A stretch of DNA of 64,000 nt from Natrialba taiwanensis DSM 12281 (GCF_000337595.1 NZ_AOIL01000034.1:24621-88620); one strand, 5' to 3'. Shown: positions 1 through 9,226, numbered from the stretch's first letter. Program-made: numbers and translations. Notes: generated from the sequence alone by a model not told the origin.

Positions 1-295
1 CCATGAGAGAACAACCAGTTTCGTGGAGGGGGATGGCGAACGCCCTGACGGGCGGCCTCAGAACCCAACGAGTTCTGATGTGCTGCAGGGGAGTGAGGTT
101 CTCCTGAACGTCGCCGTCCGCTTGTTTTCCCACGATTCTTCTAAATCCGCCCGTAACTTTCGCTGAGCAGGTTTGCGAGCATCTTGCCCAAGAAACTCAA
201 CGGCTGCTCACTGCTCAAGCTGATTCAACTAGACAGTGCCGATAATGAAATACTCTCCATGTAGCATAGTCAAGATAGGAATCTTTTAGTACAGA
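1..295. other. Non-coding left edge, possible insertion-sequence end
   Basis: No convincing gene lies here. The nine bases GACAGTGCC at 232-240 read GGCACTGTC on the other strand, which resembles the terminal repeat start of IS6-family elements. No transposase residues are recognisable in any frame of the 240 bases to the left, so this is at most a remnant or the outer end of an element beyond the window. An AT-rich stretch near 283-289 (CTTTTAG) is the likely promoter of the levansucrase gene that follows. Confidence 0.25.
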
Positions 296-1660
296 GTGAG
301 TAAATACTCGTTTGAAATGGGAGATAGAAGTAGTAATATTGAGTTGAATAGACGTGGCGTACTCAAAGCAACCGGCGCAATTGGCGCGGCCGGCCTCGGA
401 CTGGCAGCCGGAACTGGATCTGGGGCCGCACGTGAAACGGGCGAGGCCAGCGCATGGACGCGTGAACACGCGAACAACATTGAACTCACAGATGATCTGA
501 CTGCGCCAGTGATCAACGAAAACCCCGACGTGATCTCGGACGACTACTGGATCTGGGATACCTGGCCGCTTCGATACCGCGACGGTTCAATCGCAAAGAT
601 CAACGGCTGGCAAGTCGTCTTCTCTTTGACGGCGTCGAAGGACCTCGTACCCGGTGCTCGTCACAACGAGGCAACAATTCGATACTTCTATTCCCGGAAC
701 GGCCATGACTGGCAGGAGGGCGGTACGGCCTTGGACGACCCACTCGGCCATCACCAGTGGGCCGGATCCGCGATGTATGACCGCAGCGAGGACCAGATCT
801 ATCACTTCTACACGCCAACCAGCGCAGAACCGGAGTTCCGCCAGCGGCTTGCGCTTGCGAAGGGCGCAACGCTAGAGACAGGCCCACATGGCGTTGAGGT
901 GGTTGGAGAGCAGGAACACATCCTCATAGGTAAGGCTGACGGAGAACTCTACCAGACCTTAGAGCAGTCCCGAGAGCAAGGTATCGTTTATGCGTTCCGT
1001 GATCCGTGGTACTTCCAGCACCCTGATACGGGAGAGGACATGGTCGTGTTTGAAGGTAACACGCCCACAGCAGGAGAGAACCCGGACGACCCACAGAGCT
1101 ATAACGGGAACGTTGGCGTGGCACGAGCGACGAACGACGAACTCACCGAGTGGGAGCTGCTCCCACCGAACCTCGAAGCCATTGAAGTCAACCAGCAACT
1201 TGAGCGCCCTCACTACGTCTTCCAGAACGGCAAGTGGTACCTGTTCGTGCTGAGTCACGAGTTCACCTTTGCTCCCGGCCTCCAGGGCCCTGACGCACTG
1301 TACGGGTTCGTGAGTGACTCGCTCTATGGTGACTACGAGCCGCTTAACGGCAGCGGACTGGTCATTGCCAACCCCGAGGAGGCCTCTTTCCAGGGCTATT
1401 CATGGCTGGCGATGCCCCAGGGGAACGACGCACTCGTCGAGAGCTTCGAGAACTTCCGTGGTCTCGACGACACTTCTCGGGGTGAAATCAGTCTCGACGA
1501 AGTCGGATATCTCCCTCCCGAAGAGCAAAAGGAACTGTTTGGTGGTACGCTTGCCCCGAGTTTAAAGCTGCAACTCAATGGGACGGAAACGCGAGTCGTA
1601 AACGAACTCAACGATGGCCACTTCCTCCCCTCGGGTGGATCGAACGGAAGAGGGAAATAA
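296..1660 (+). CDS. Secreted levansucrase / inulosucrase-type fructosyltransferase (GH68)
   Basis: Predicted extracellular fructosyltransferase that splits sucrose and either hydrolyses it or builds levan. The N-terminus has a twin-arginine signal (NRRGVLKATG, residues 18-27, then an Ala/Gly-rich core). All three GH68 catalytic residues are visible: nucleophile Asp88 in WDTWP, transition-state stabiliser Asp236 in FRDP, and acid/base Glu303 in LERP. The family motif QWAGSA is at 154-159. The length of 454 residues is normal. The frame opens with GTG at 296, but an ATG at 317 lies about 30 nt after the TATA-like box at 283-289 and fits a leaderless start; it would remove seven residues. It stands alone, with no sucrose transporter or kinase nearby. 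Levan versus inulin specificity cannot be told. Confidence 0.9.
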   Translation: MSKYSFEMGDRSSNIELNRRGVLKATGAIGAAGLGLAAGTGSGAARETGEASAWTREHANNIELTDDLTAPVINENPDVISDDYWIWDTWPLRYRDGSIAKINGWQVVFSLTASKDLVPGARHNEATIRYFYSRNGHDWQEGGTALDDPLGHHQWAGSAMYDRSEDQIYHFYTPTSAEPEFRQRLALAKGATLETGPHGVEVVGEQEHILIGKADGELYQTLEQSREQGIVYAFRDPWYFQHPDTGEDMVVFEGNTPTAGENPDDPQSYNGNVGVARATNDELTEWELLPPNLEAIEVNQQLERPHYVFQNGKWYLFVLSHEFTFAPGLQGPDALYGFVSDSLYGDYEPLNGSGLVIANPEEASFQGYSWLAMPQGNDALVESFENFRGLDDTSRGEISLDEVGYLPPEEQKELFGGTLAPSLKLQLNGTETRVVNELNDGHFLPSGGSNGRGK

Positions 1661-2408
1661 GAGAACCCAATTGCTCCAGTGAGTGCTGCTATTCACTTGC
1701 TTTCGATCCCTGAAAAATAGACGGAGGGAGGGACCTACTCCGTCATAAGGGCAGCCATGGTAATCTTAGCAGCCGCCTTGTGAAGCACGTTATTGAGGGG
1801 AGAGCTGTCTGGTGGTTTCGACACAATACGGAGTTCATCAAGTGCCGATCACGCTATCGATCTGAGCAGCTATGAGGTTGGTTTTACGGCCGACCATGAA
1901 CGCTAATCGTGGGTACCAATAATCTCCTTCCCATTGGTGATTACAATCGTACCTTCGTAATCTAGTGGGTTTCCACCGGTCAGTTCAATACCGCATTTCT
2001 ACCTTGCTTTAGGTTCCCATTGTTCCCACCTGCAACCGCGATCCTCTATTCGGAACCCTCAACGACGTTTGTCGTTGGTGAATATTCCCGGCACTACTTA
2101 TCCGCCGGACGCAGTCATATTGCTCAGTATTCTCAGTGACCGTCACAGTCATGCATTTCAGCGGAATTCGAAATAGTCGTAATAGCCTTCCCAGGTTTGG
2201 TATTAACCCCCATGTCATATGGGGGCATTCGGGGGCATTCTGACTATCTCGAATACTCGCGATCGCTTTCGGTTATCCTGTGAGTTCGCTCCCCGAGTTC
2301 TGTCTCGCTCATTTCGCACCGACCCCAGCGGCGTCTCGCAACGGAGACGATCGTACAGTACAGGATTTCTGGCGGCGGCGAAATATCCAACTGTGGGCGG
2401 ATTGCCTG
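1661..2408. other. Intergenic region with no recognised gene
   Basis: About 750 bases between the levansucrase stop and the stop of the convergent ligase gene. Short frames here have no recognisable domain and composition unlike the neighbouring genes. The only structure noted is a pair of inverted 18-base elements at 2166-2183 and 2237-2254, with a direct repeat GGGGGCATTC at 2221-2230 and 2231-2240 touching the second element. Confidence 0.5.
2166..2254. promoter_or_regulatory. Inverted pair of TTCGAAATAGTC elements
   Basis: ATTCGAAATAGTCGTAAT at 2166-2183 is met in the opposite orientation by ATTCTGACTATCTCGAAT at 2237-2254. The start-to-start distance of 71 bases is exactly that of the second pair at 14349-14437. 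One related site abuts the promoter of the IclR gene at 13459-14226. The role is inferred: a regulator-binding arrangement or the ends of a small dispersed element. Confidence 0.4.
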
Positions 2409-3101
2409 TTAGATGCCCACAGAGACGCGTTCCCGCTGTATCTGTGTACCATCCCGTTCACTTCCGGCGACTAATGCGTCTTCGATAGCTTGACGGACGC
2501 GTTCGGGACTCGCCTCGCTACCCGCCTGACGGACGCTCCCCATGGCGTCCGGATCGAACGGAATATCGAGTTCTGCATAAACCGGCTCGAGGACGGCGAT
2601 AAGTTCGTCGCGGTCGCGAGGGACGACGATGCCGGCCGTCAGCGCCGCGTTCTGGCGAACGCGTTGGGCGATGCCGACGAGCTTTCCGCCGGCCGACAGG
2701 GAGTGCGTTCCGGGACAGAAGGCCGCTTCGGGCTCGCCCCGTTCGGACGCTACATCGACAGCATCGAGTGCGATCCGTAGTCGATCGAGAATCCGCTCGT
2801 AGCGGTCCGTCAATCCTGCTCGCTTGTCAGCCACTGTATCGATATGTGCGAAACAGATGGTCGTCCCCGTGTACGCCACTGCCCGGCCACCGACGCTGCG
2901 CTCGTATGTTCCGTATCCCAGCTTTCTGGCGGTTTCACACGCCCGTTCGTATCGGTCTTCCTGGACGTCTCGAGGTCCGAACGCGACGTGTCGAAGCGGA
3001 CGCCACACTCTGACGGCGGTTTCGATCGGTTCCGAGAGTAGTGATTGTGTTACCGCGTGATCCCGTTCGATGGTGGACGCTCGACCGCGGAGTACACGCA
3101 T
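2409..3101 (-). CDS. lplA: Lipoate-protein ligase A family protein
   Basis: Predicted to attach lipoate to the lipoyl domain of E2 proteins, here most likely the acetoin dehydrogenase E2 encoded at 7681-9024. The biotin/lipoate ligase fold is recognisable from SVGGRAVAY (69-77), which corresponds to the conserved substrate-binding loop, and SAGGKLVGIAQR (136-147), whose Lys140 matches the catalytic lysine of LplA. At 230 residues it lacks the C-terminal accessory domain of bacterial LplA, as in bipartite archaeal ligases; no partner subunit was seen in the window. A TATA-like CTTATTTC on the minus strand near 3127-3134 lies about 30 nt before the ATG, so the message is probably leaderless. 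It could alternatively be an octanoyltransferase. Confidence 0.8.
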   Translation of the reverse strand: MRVLRGRASTIERDHAVTQSLLSEPIETAVRVWRPLRHVAFGPRDVQEDRYERACETARKLGYGTYERSVGGRAVAYTGTTICFAHIDTVADKRAGLTDRYERILDRLRIALDAVDVASERGEPEAAFCPGTHSLSAGGKLVGIAQRVRQNAALTAGIVVPRDRDELIAVLEPVYAELDIPFDPDAMGSVRQAGSEASPERVRQAIEDALVAGSERDGTQIQRERVSVGI

Positions 3102-3239
3102 ACAAACGACAGACGTTGTCCCCCGAAATAAGCGTTATAGGTACTGATCAGTAGACAGCCAACGCTGGGAAGGAGTGGAGCGTGTGAGGTGGGCTACTCG
3201 GACGGTACCAGCAGCGAGTCGGTCGCTCGGTATTCGCCG

Positions 3240-4316
3240 CTAGTCGTTCGGCTTGACAAGGATTTTGATGTGATCGCTTTCAGGATCAATGAGCCGCTCG
3301 AACCCGTCGTCGACAATTTCCTCGAGACCGATCTGGTCGGTGATAAACGGGTCGGGATCGAGTCGACCGTCGGCGAGCATGTCGATCACCATTCCGTACT
3401 CCTCGTCGGATCGAGGGCCGCCGAGATAGGCGAGCGTTCCAGTGACCGTCCGCTCACCGAGCACGAGGTTGTTCGGATGAGTGCTCACTTTTTCCTCCCA
3501 GATGCTCACGACAGTCATCTGACCGCTCGGAACCGTACTCTCAATTGCCGCGTTGAACGAGGCTTCGACACCCGCGACCTCGAACGAAACGTCGACACCG
3601 CCGTCGGTATTCGAGGCGATGTACTCGACGGGATCCGCATTCGAGGGATCGATGAGTTCGTCGGCGCCACACGCTACTGCGCGGTCGCGCCTGGCCTCTC
3701 GCGGTTCGGAAACGAATATCGACCTCGCGCCCGCGACCCGGGCGCACTGAATCACGGCCAACCCGATCGGCCCCGCTCCGAAGACCGCGACCGAATCGCC
3801 GGAGTGAAGTCCGGAGCGTCGCACCGCGTGCAACGCGACGGTTAGCGGTTCGACCAGCGCACCGTACTCGATCGGCACGTCGTCACCGAGTGCTACGGCG
3901 TGTTCCGCGTCTAGGACGACGCTTTCGGCGAATCCACCGCCGCCGCCCGAGAGTCCGATGAAGCCGATCGAATCACAGATGTGGTAGTTTCCTTCCCGAC
4001 ACTGGCGACACTTCCCGCAGGAGAGGATTGGGTTGACGGCGACGGCGTCACCCGAATCCAATCCCGTTACCCCCTCGCCAACGTCAGAGACGGTTCCGCT
4101 GAACTCGTGTCCCATCCTTATCGGTGCCGTTTCCTGCGACACTGGATGCGGTTCATCATCGGGTACGAAGATCGGTCCGGCAGTGTACTCGTGGAGATCT
4201 GAGCCACAGATACCGCACGAATCGATCTCGATACGAACCTGCCCTCTCCCGACGGCCTCCTGTTCAACGTCCTCGACACGGATGTCTTTCCGCCCGTGAT
4301 AGGTAACAGCTCTCAT
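3240..4316 (-). CDS. bdh: Zinc-dependent 2,3-butanediol dehydrogenase
   Basis: Medium-chain alcohol dehydrogenase predicted to oxidise 2,3-butanediol to acetoin (or sorbitol-like polyols) with NAD. CGICGSDLHEY (34-44) carries the catalytic-zinc cysteine, GHEFSG provides the conserved His-Glu pair, and the four-cysteine structural zinc lobe CGKCRQCREGNYHIC is present. The Rossmann motif GAGPIGL follows. The insert rich in DEPHP before GHEFSG is typical of butanediol dehydrogenases. The gene is divergent from acoA, with about 120 bases between the starts. On its strand TATATTTATC at 4344-4353 lies about 30 nt before the ATG. Divergence from acoAB supports the butanediol assignment over other polyols. 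Confidence 0.85.
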   Translation of the reverse strand: MRAVTYHGRKDIRVEDVEQEAVGRGQVRIEIDSCGICGSDLHEYTAGPIFVPDDEPHPVSQETAPIRMGHEFSGTVSDVGEGVTGLDSGDAVAVNPILSCGKCRQCREGNYHICDSIGFIGLSGGGGGFAESVVLDAEHAVALGDDVPIEYGALVEPLTVALHAVRRSGLHSGDSVAVFGAGPIGLAVIQCARVAGARSIFVSEPREARRDRAVACGADELIDPSNADPVEYIASNTDGGVDVSFEVAGVEASFNAAIESTVPSGQMTVVSIWEEKVSTHPNNLVLGERTVTGTLAYLGGPRSDEEYGMVIDMLADGRLDPDPFITDQIGLEEIVDDGFERLIDPESDHIKILVKPND

Positions 4317-4439
4317 ACCAACCGATAGTTACCATGCACCGTGATAAATATAGTGGACGAGTACTGCTCCCCCAGTGAGAGGTCTTGGATGAAAAATCGA
4401 TAATATTATGTCTTAATGTATGGTAGGCCTTGACGGAGC

Positions 4440-5486
4440 ATGGAAGATTATACGCTAGACACGGAAGACGGCAGACTCGAAGCCTTGCGTCGAATGCTGA
4501 CGATCCGTGAATTCGATACGAAAGCCGGCGAGTACTTCGCCGACGGCGAAATTCCCGGATTCGTTCACCTGTATATCGGTGAGGAGGCGGTCGGTGTCGG
4601 GACATGTGCTGCTCTTGAACCGGACGATTACATTACCAGTACACACAGAGGCCACGGTCACTGCATCGCGAAGGGGCTGGACACCAAGCTGATGATGGCC
4701 GAACTGTTCGGCAAACGGAGCGGATACTGTAACGGGAAGGGTGGTTCAATGCACATCGCCGACGTAGACGCCGGGATGCTGGGCGCAAACGGCATCGTGG
4801 GTGCGGGCCCGCCGCTTGCGACCGGTGCCGCGTTGTCGATCGACTACCAGGACCGCGATCAGGTCGCGTTGGCCTTCCTTGGCGACGGCGCGGTCGCACA
4901 GGGACAGGTTCACGAGGCCGTGAACATGGCCTCGACGTGGGATCTTCCGGCGATTTTCCTGGTCGAAAACAACAAGTACGGTGAGGCCACGCCCGTCGAG
5001 AAGCAGCATAACGTCAAACAACTCAGTGACACCGCACAGGCCTACGATATTCCCGGGGTCACAGTCGACGGGATGGACGTGACGGCCGTAACCGAGGCCG
5101 TCGAAGAGGCGCGAAAGCGGGCGCGAGCCGGTGATGGGCCGACCATGATTGAAGCCGAGACCTACCGCTACAACGGCCACTACGAAGGTGACGAACAGAA
5201 CTACCGTGACGAGGAAGAGGTCGCACAGTGGAAGGAACGCGATGCAATCGAGTCTTTCAAGGAGCGACTTCTCGACCGCGGCGAACTGACCGAGGCGGAG
5301 TTCGGAGAGCTCCAGGCCGAGGTCGAGGACGAAATTGCCGACGCGGTTGAATACGCACAGAACTCCGACCTGCCGGAACCCGAGGAAGCTTACGAAGACA
5401 TGTTCAGCGAATCGGTACCCGAAGTCGAACAGTTCGCGAGCCGCCTCCGTACCGACGGTGGTTCCAGCCGAGGTGATTCGCAATGA
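4440..5486 (+). CDS. acoA: Acetoin dehydrogenase E1 component, alpha subunit (TPP-dependent)
   Basis: Alpha subunit of the thiamine-diphosphate E1 enzyme that cleaves acetoin (or decarboxylates a 2-oxoacid) and passes the acyl group to lipoyl-E2. The TPP motif runs from GDG (148-150) to the paired asparagines NN (177-178). The phosphorylation-loop region contains YRYNGHYEGD. The length of 348 residues is normal; the C-terminal tail of about 30 residues is acidic and variable. The stop overlaps the acoB start (ATGA at 5483), so the two subunits are translationally coupled. A short leader with GGAG precedes the ATG. The 2-oxoacid dehydrogenases are hard to tell apart by sequence; the acetoin assignment rests on the adjacent AcoX-like gene, butanediol dehydrogenase and acetoin reductase. 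Confidence 0.85.
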   Translation: MEDYTLDTEDGRLEALRRMLTIREFDTKAGEYFADGEIPGFVHLYIGEEAVGVGTCAALEPDDYITSTHRGHGHCIAKGLDTKLMMAELFGKRSGYCNGKGGSMHIADVDAGMLGANGIVGAGPPLATGAALSIDYQDRDQVALAFLGDGAVAQGQVHEAVNMASTWDLPAIFLVENNKYGEATPVEKQHNVKQLSDTAQAYDIPGVTVDGMDVTAVTEAVEEARKRARAGDGPTMIEAETYRYNGHYEGDEQNYRDEEEVAQWKERDAIESFKERLLDRGELTEAEFGELQAEVEDEIADAVEYAQNSDLPEPEEAYEDMFSESVPEVEQFASRLRTDGGSSRGDSQ

Positions 5487-6487
5487 CTGCTCAGGCAGAA
5501 CTCGAGCGGGAAGAGACGGAGACGATGACAGTCCGGGAGGCTATCCGAGAGGCATTGCGCGAGGAGTTGGCACGCGACGAGGATGTCTACATCATGGGTG
5601 AAGATGTCGGTGCGTTCGGCGGCGTCCTTGAGGTGACCGGTGACCTTTACGAGGAGTTCGGCGAGGAACGGGTCCGTGACACACCCATCGCCGAAGCCGG
5701 GTACGTCGGTGCTGCGACGGGAGCGGCCGCAACCGGAACGCGCCCTGTCATCGAGCTCATGTTCTCGGATTTCATCGGCGTTTCGATGGAACAGATCATG
5801 AACCAGATGGCGAAGATGCGGTACATGTTCGGTGGGAAGACCGAGATTCCTGTCACCGTTCGCGCAACCGAAGGTGGTGGGATGGGTGCTGCCAGCCAGC
5901 ACTCCGGAACAGTTCACGCGTGGATCTCACACTTCCCCGGCCTGAAAGCCGTCGCGCCGGGTACTGCTGCTGCCGCGAAGGGGCTGACGAAGGCCGCCAT
6001 CAGGTCAAACGACCCCGTGTTCGTCTTCGAGAACAAGATGATATACGAGCAGCAAGGAGATGTTCCAACTGACGAGGACTATATCGTTCCAATCGGCGAG
6101 GCGGCCGTCGAACGCGAGGGCGAGGATGTCACCGTGGTTGCGACCCAGCGACTTGTCGGCGAATCACTCGATGTCGCTGATCGCCTGGCCGGTGACGTGA
6201 GCGTCGAGGTCATCGACCCGCGTTCGCTCTATCCGCTCGACACTGAAACCATCGCCGAGAGTCTCAGAAAGACCGGACGGATGGTTGTCGCCGACGAGAC
6301 CCCGCTCTCGTATGGCACCCACGCCGAAATCATCACGCGGGCACAGGAAGAGGCGTTCTTCAGCCTCGACGCTCCCATCCAGCGCGTCGGTACGCCCGAT
6401 ACACACATGCCGTTCAGCACGCCGCTCGAACAGGAGGTCCTTCCCGACGGCGAGGGGGTCGAGAATGCCATCAGGCGGATAACCTGA
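5483..6487 (+). CDS. acoB: Acetoin dehydrogenase E1 component, beta subunit
   Basis: Beta subunit completing the E1 heterotetramer with AcoA. It has the transketolase-like pyrimidine-binding domain in the first half (MGEDVGAFGG, then DTPIAEAGYVGAATGAA) and the C-terminal transketolase domain (VIDPRSLYPLDTETI). The Glu in MGEDV corresponds to the residue that activates the TPP aminopyrimidine ring in this family. Its 334 residues are typical. It overlaps acoA by four bases and is followed seven bases later by the AcoX-like gene, so acoA-acoB-acoX form one operon. Confidence 0.87.
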   Translation: MTAQAELEREETETMTVREAIREALREELARDEDVYIMGEDVGAFGGVLEVTGDLYEEFGEERVRDTPIAEAGYVGAATGAAATGTRPVIELMFSDFIGVSMEQIMNQMAKMRYMFGGKTEIPVTVRATEGGGMGAASQHSGTVHAWISHFPGLKAVAPGTAAAAKGLTKAAIRSNDPVFVFENKMIYEQQGDVPTDEDYIVPIGEAAVEREGEDVTVVATQRLVGESLDVADRLAGDVSVEVIDPRSLYPLDTETIAESLRKTGRMVVADETPLSYGTHAEIITRAQEEAFFSLDAPIQRVGTPDTHMPFSTPLEQEVLPDGEGVENAIRRIT

Positions 6488-6493
6488 CCACAC

Positions 6494-7513
6494 GTGGCCC
6501 ACGTTGGACTCATCGTCAATCCATCGGCCGGCCGCGACATCCGCCGTCTCACTGGCGGTGCGAGCGTCGTCGACAACTACGCGAAACGCCGTGTCGCCGA
6601 GTGCGTCCTCGACGGCCTCTCTCTTGCCGGCGAGTTCCCCAGTGTCGCCGTTATGCCGGACAAGACTGGTATCGCCTCGCACGCCATCGCGGAAGCGCCC
6701 ACCAAGATGGACATCGAACCGGTCGAGATGCCCATCAAAGAATCAGCCGCGGACACGCGGCGCGCCGCAGCGCATTTCCGCGAGAGCGCCGACGTCGTCG
6801 TCGTTCTCGGCGGTGACGGGACGAGCCGCGACGCGGCACTCGAACTCGGCGACGTTCCGCTCGTCTCCGTCTCGACGGGAACGAACAACGTCGTGCCGAC
6901 GCCCGTCGATGGAACCGTCGCTGGCGCGGCCGCCGCCGCCGTTGCGAACGACGCGGTCGACGGCGACGCCGTGACCTACCGTCACGGACGGATCGACGTC
7001 CGAGCCGACGACGTCACCGGAGAGAAGCGACTCTCTGGTCTAGCGACCGTCGGCATCATTGATCGGTCGTTCGTCGGAACGCGGGCCGTTATCGATCCGT
7101 CGGAGCTACTCGGGGGCGTCGTTTCGCGGGCGCATCCCGCAGCCATCGGGCTCACCAGCGTCGCAGGGTGTATCGAACCGCTGGCTCCCAACGCACCCGG
7201 TGGAGCCGCACTTCGCCTCGGTGACCCCGATGAGACTGACCGGTCCGTCCGCGCGGTCCTCGCACCGGGAATGACGACGACGGTTGGCATCGAGGCACAC
7301 GAGCCGCTAGACTGGGACGAGCCGGCAACCTTCGCGGTAACGGACGGCGTCGTCGGCGCGGACGGAGAGCGTGAACTCGAGCTCACCGACGCGATCGTCA
7401 GTATAACGCCCACCGCCGACGGGCCACGTCTCGTGGACGTAGACACCGCCTTAGAGGCGGCCGCAGCAGCTGGATCCCTCGTCAGCAGTGAGACACCGAT
7501 TGGAGACCGATAA
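6494..7513 (+). CDS. acoX: AcoX-like protein, ATP-NAD kinase fold
   Basis: Member of the ATP-NAD kinase / diacylglycerol kinase fold family. The nucleotide-binding motif GGDGT is at 106-110, preceded by a hydrophobic strand, and an N-terminal GLIVNPSAGRD segment is conserved. AcoX is found in acetoin operons of bacteria, where its function is still not settled. Here it starts with GTG seven bases after acoB and ends the operon. Its presence is the strongest gene-level sign that this E1 works on acetoin rather than pyruvate or branched-chain acids. The N-terminal segment between residues 15 and 40 is consistent with the AcoX branch rather than true NAD kinase. Whether it phosphorylates NAD is unknown. 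Confidence 0.75.
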   Translation: MAHVGLIVNPSAGRDIRRLTGGASVVDNYAKRRVAECVLDGLSLAGEFPSVAVMPDKTGIASHAIAEAPTKMDIEPVEMPIKESAADTRRAAAHFRESADVVVVLGGDGTSRDAALELGDVPLVSVSTGTNNVVPTPVDGTVAGAAAAAVANDAVDGDAVTYRHGRIDVRADDVTGEKRLSGLATVGIIDRSFVGTRAVIDPSELLGGVVSRAHPAAIGLTSVAGCIEPLAPNAPGGAALRLGDPDETDRSVRAVLAPGMTTTVGIEAHEPLDWDEPATFAVTDGVVGADGERELELTDAIVSITPTADGPRLVDVDTALEAAAAAGSLVSSETPIGDR

Positions 7514-7680
7514 CCTCGCGTTCCGTTTTCGCCACTATCGAGTCGATTATCCCTACAGACCTATCGTGTCCGTTTCGCCGGATCGTCTCGAGTGACTCAA
7601 CCAGCTTCGAGAATCTTGGTTGGTCCGAAAATGGATTCGGACGGAGTTCAGATAGACGCTCGACGAGGAGTGGTGTCTTC

Positions 7681-9024
7681 TTATTCCGTACCGCGGTACG
7701 ATTCGAGAACGAGTTCGGACGCACGTTCGGCCCGCTCAAAGAACCGCTGTAAGAAGGCGTCGGCCTCGGATTCGTCTATCGCTCGCGTGTCGTAGGTCAG
7801 ACTAGCAGTCACGAGTGGGCGGAGATCGACACCGCTGCCCTCTGGAACCGCCCGCTGGCCAGTCGCATCGAACTCGAGAGCCGCGACGCACGGTGGATTG
7901 ACGAGCATCCCGTCGGAGTCCGTCTTGGCCGCGTTTGCGAGGGTGAACGAGGGCTCTCCCTCGCTGTCATCGTCGAGCCGTTCGCGTGTGTCGACGATCT
8001 CGGTCAGCGACTTCTCCTCAACGTTCGGAACGACGCCCGTGTGGAGTTCGTCGTCGAGTTCGGTCACGAGGGCAATGTCCTGGCTTTCTCGGAGCTGGTG
8101 CGTCGATTCCGCGTAGATTCCGTTCATGAGCGGTCGATCCGCGAGCGCCGCCGAGGCGACCACGAGCAACACGTCGATACTCGTGACTCGCTCCTCGAAC
8201 GCCGACCGAACCGCTTCCGTGGTTTCGAGCAACGCCGTTCCGGCGGACGGGTCGGCCACAGCCGTGGCTCGCTCGAACCGGTTGGAAGCGGTCCGCTCGG
8301 GAGTGATTTGCCGAACTTCCGCACCGCTCTCCCGCGTGGCTTCAGCGGCCGCCTCGACGTCGTCTTCGGTGATCGAATCCATCGGTCCGGTACCCTCGAC
8401 GGACGTGAGGTCGACGCCGGCCTCCTCCGCGCGCTTTTTGGCTCGGGGAGAAGCTTTGATGGACTCTTCTCTCTCTGTCCCATCGCCGACTGCCGCCTCA
8501 ACGTCGTCCTCGGTGATCGAATCCATCGGCCCGGTACCCTCGACAGACATGAGGTCAACACCGAGTTCCTCCGCTCGACTCCGTGCTCGCGGGGACGCCT
8601 TCACTTCGGTCGTCTCCTCTGCGGCCGCGGGAGCGGCCGAACTTCTCGCGGACGCGGCCGATTGCGTCTCGGCCGTGACGGCATCGTCCTCCGTGTCCGA
8701 TGGGTCGGCTATGGTATCCCGTTCTGTTTCGGTCTTTCCGTCGATTTCGGCCTCGGCTTCGGCCTCGAGATCGGAGATATCAGTATCGGCCGCTGCGAGG
8801 ATACCAATCGGTGTGCCGGGTGGAACGGATTTGCCTTCCTCGACGTAGATCCGACGGAGGACACCGTCTTCACGCGCCTCGACCTCGCCGATACTCTTCT
8901 CGGATTCGACTTCGGCGAGCTTGTCCCCTTCCGACACGTCGTCTTCCGACTCACGGAACCATTCGAGGACGGTCCCCTGTTCCATTTCGAGCCCTAGCTT
9001 TGGCATCTTGATAATATACGCCAT
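7681..9024 (-). CDS. E2-type lipoyl protein of the acetoin dehydrogenase complex, catalytic histidine missing
   Basis: Domain order is a lipoyl domain (1-80, lipoyl-lysine Lys43 in ESEKS), an acidic linker, two peripheral-subunit (E3) binding domains in tandem, and a shortened 2-oxoacid dehydrogenase acyltransferase domain of about 200 residues. The two E3-binding copies (SPRARSRAEELGVDL and SPRAKKRAEEAGVDL, each ending GTGPMDSITEDDVEAA) are almost identical and 48 residues apart. The acyltransferase ends with LTYDTRAIDESEADAFL, where active E2 enzymes have DHRxxDG: the catalytic His is Thr and the Gly is Glu. It is transcribed towards acoX, with a TATA-like CGTTTTAG about 28 nt before the ATG. 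It may be a scaffold, an unusual acyltransferase, or rely on another enzyme. Confidence 0.82.
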   Translation of the reverse strand: MAYIIKMPKLGLEMEQGTVLEWFRESEDDVSEGDKLAEVESEKSIGEVEAREDGVLRRIYVEEGKSVPPGTPIGILAAADTDISDLEAEAEAEIDGKTETERDTIADPSDTEDDAVTAETQSAASARSSAAPAAAEETTEVKASPRARSRAEELGVDLMSVEGTGPMDSITEDDVEAAVGDGTEREESIKASPRAKKRAEEAGVDLTSVEGTGPMDSITEDDVEAAAEATRESGAEVRQITPERTASNRFERATAVADPSAGTALLETTEAVRSAFEERVTSIDVLLVVASAALADRPLMNGIYAESTHQLRESQDIALVTELDDELHTGVVPNVEEKSLTEIVDTRERLDDDSEGEPSFTLANAAKTDSDGMLVNPPCVAALEFDATGQRAVPEGSGVDLRPLVTASLTYDTRAIDESEADAFLQRFFERAERASELVLESYRGTE

Positions 9025-9226
9025 TATAAATCATCCATGTGTGCCAATCTACTAAAACGTATCTCTTGACCGATGATGATTTCGACGGAGTACGTGACAG
9101 GTTCGGCCCGCGAGGCGCTCGCGGTGCAGTCATTCACGCCTTTCTTCTCCGAATCGGAATCAGTCGAGAAGCTGGTTACGTCGGTCACACTATTGGATAA
9201 AAATATGCTGCGCCGGGGATCCCCCT

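Noticed and set aside
1-240. Intact transposase at the left edge
   Set aside because: No transposase motif appears in any frame. Only a short end-like sequence GACAGTGCC supports an insertion sequence.
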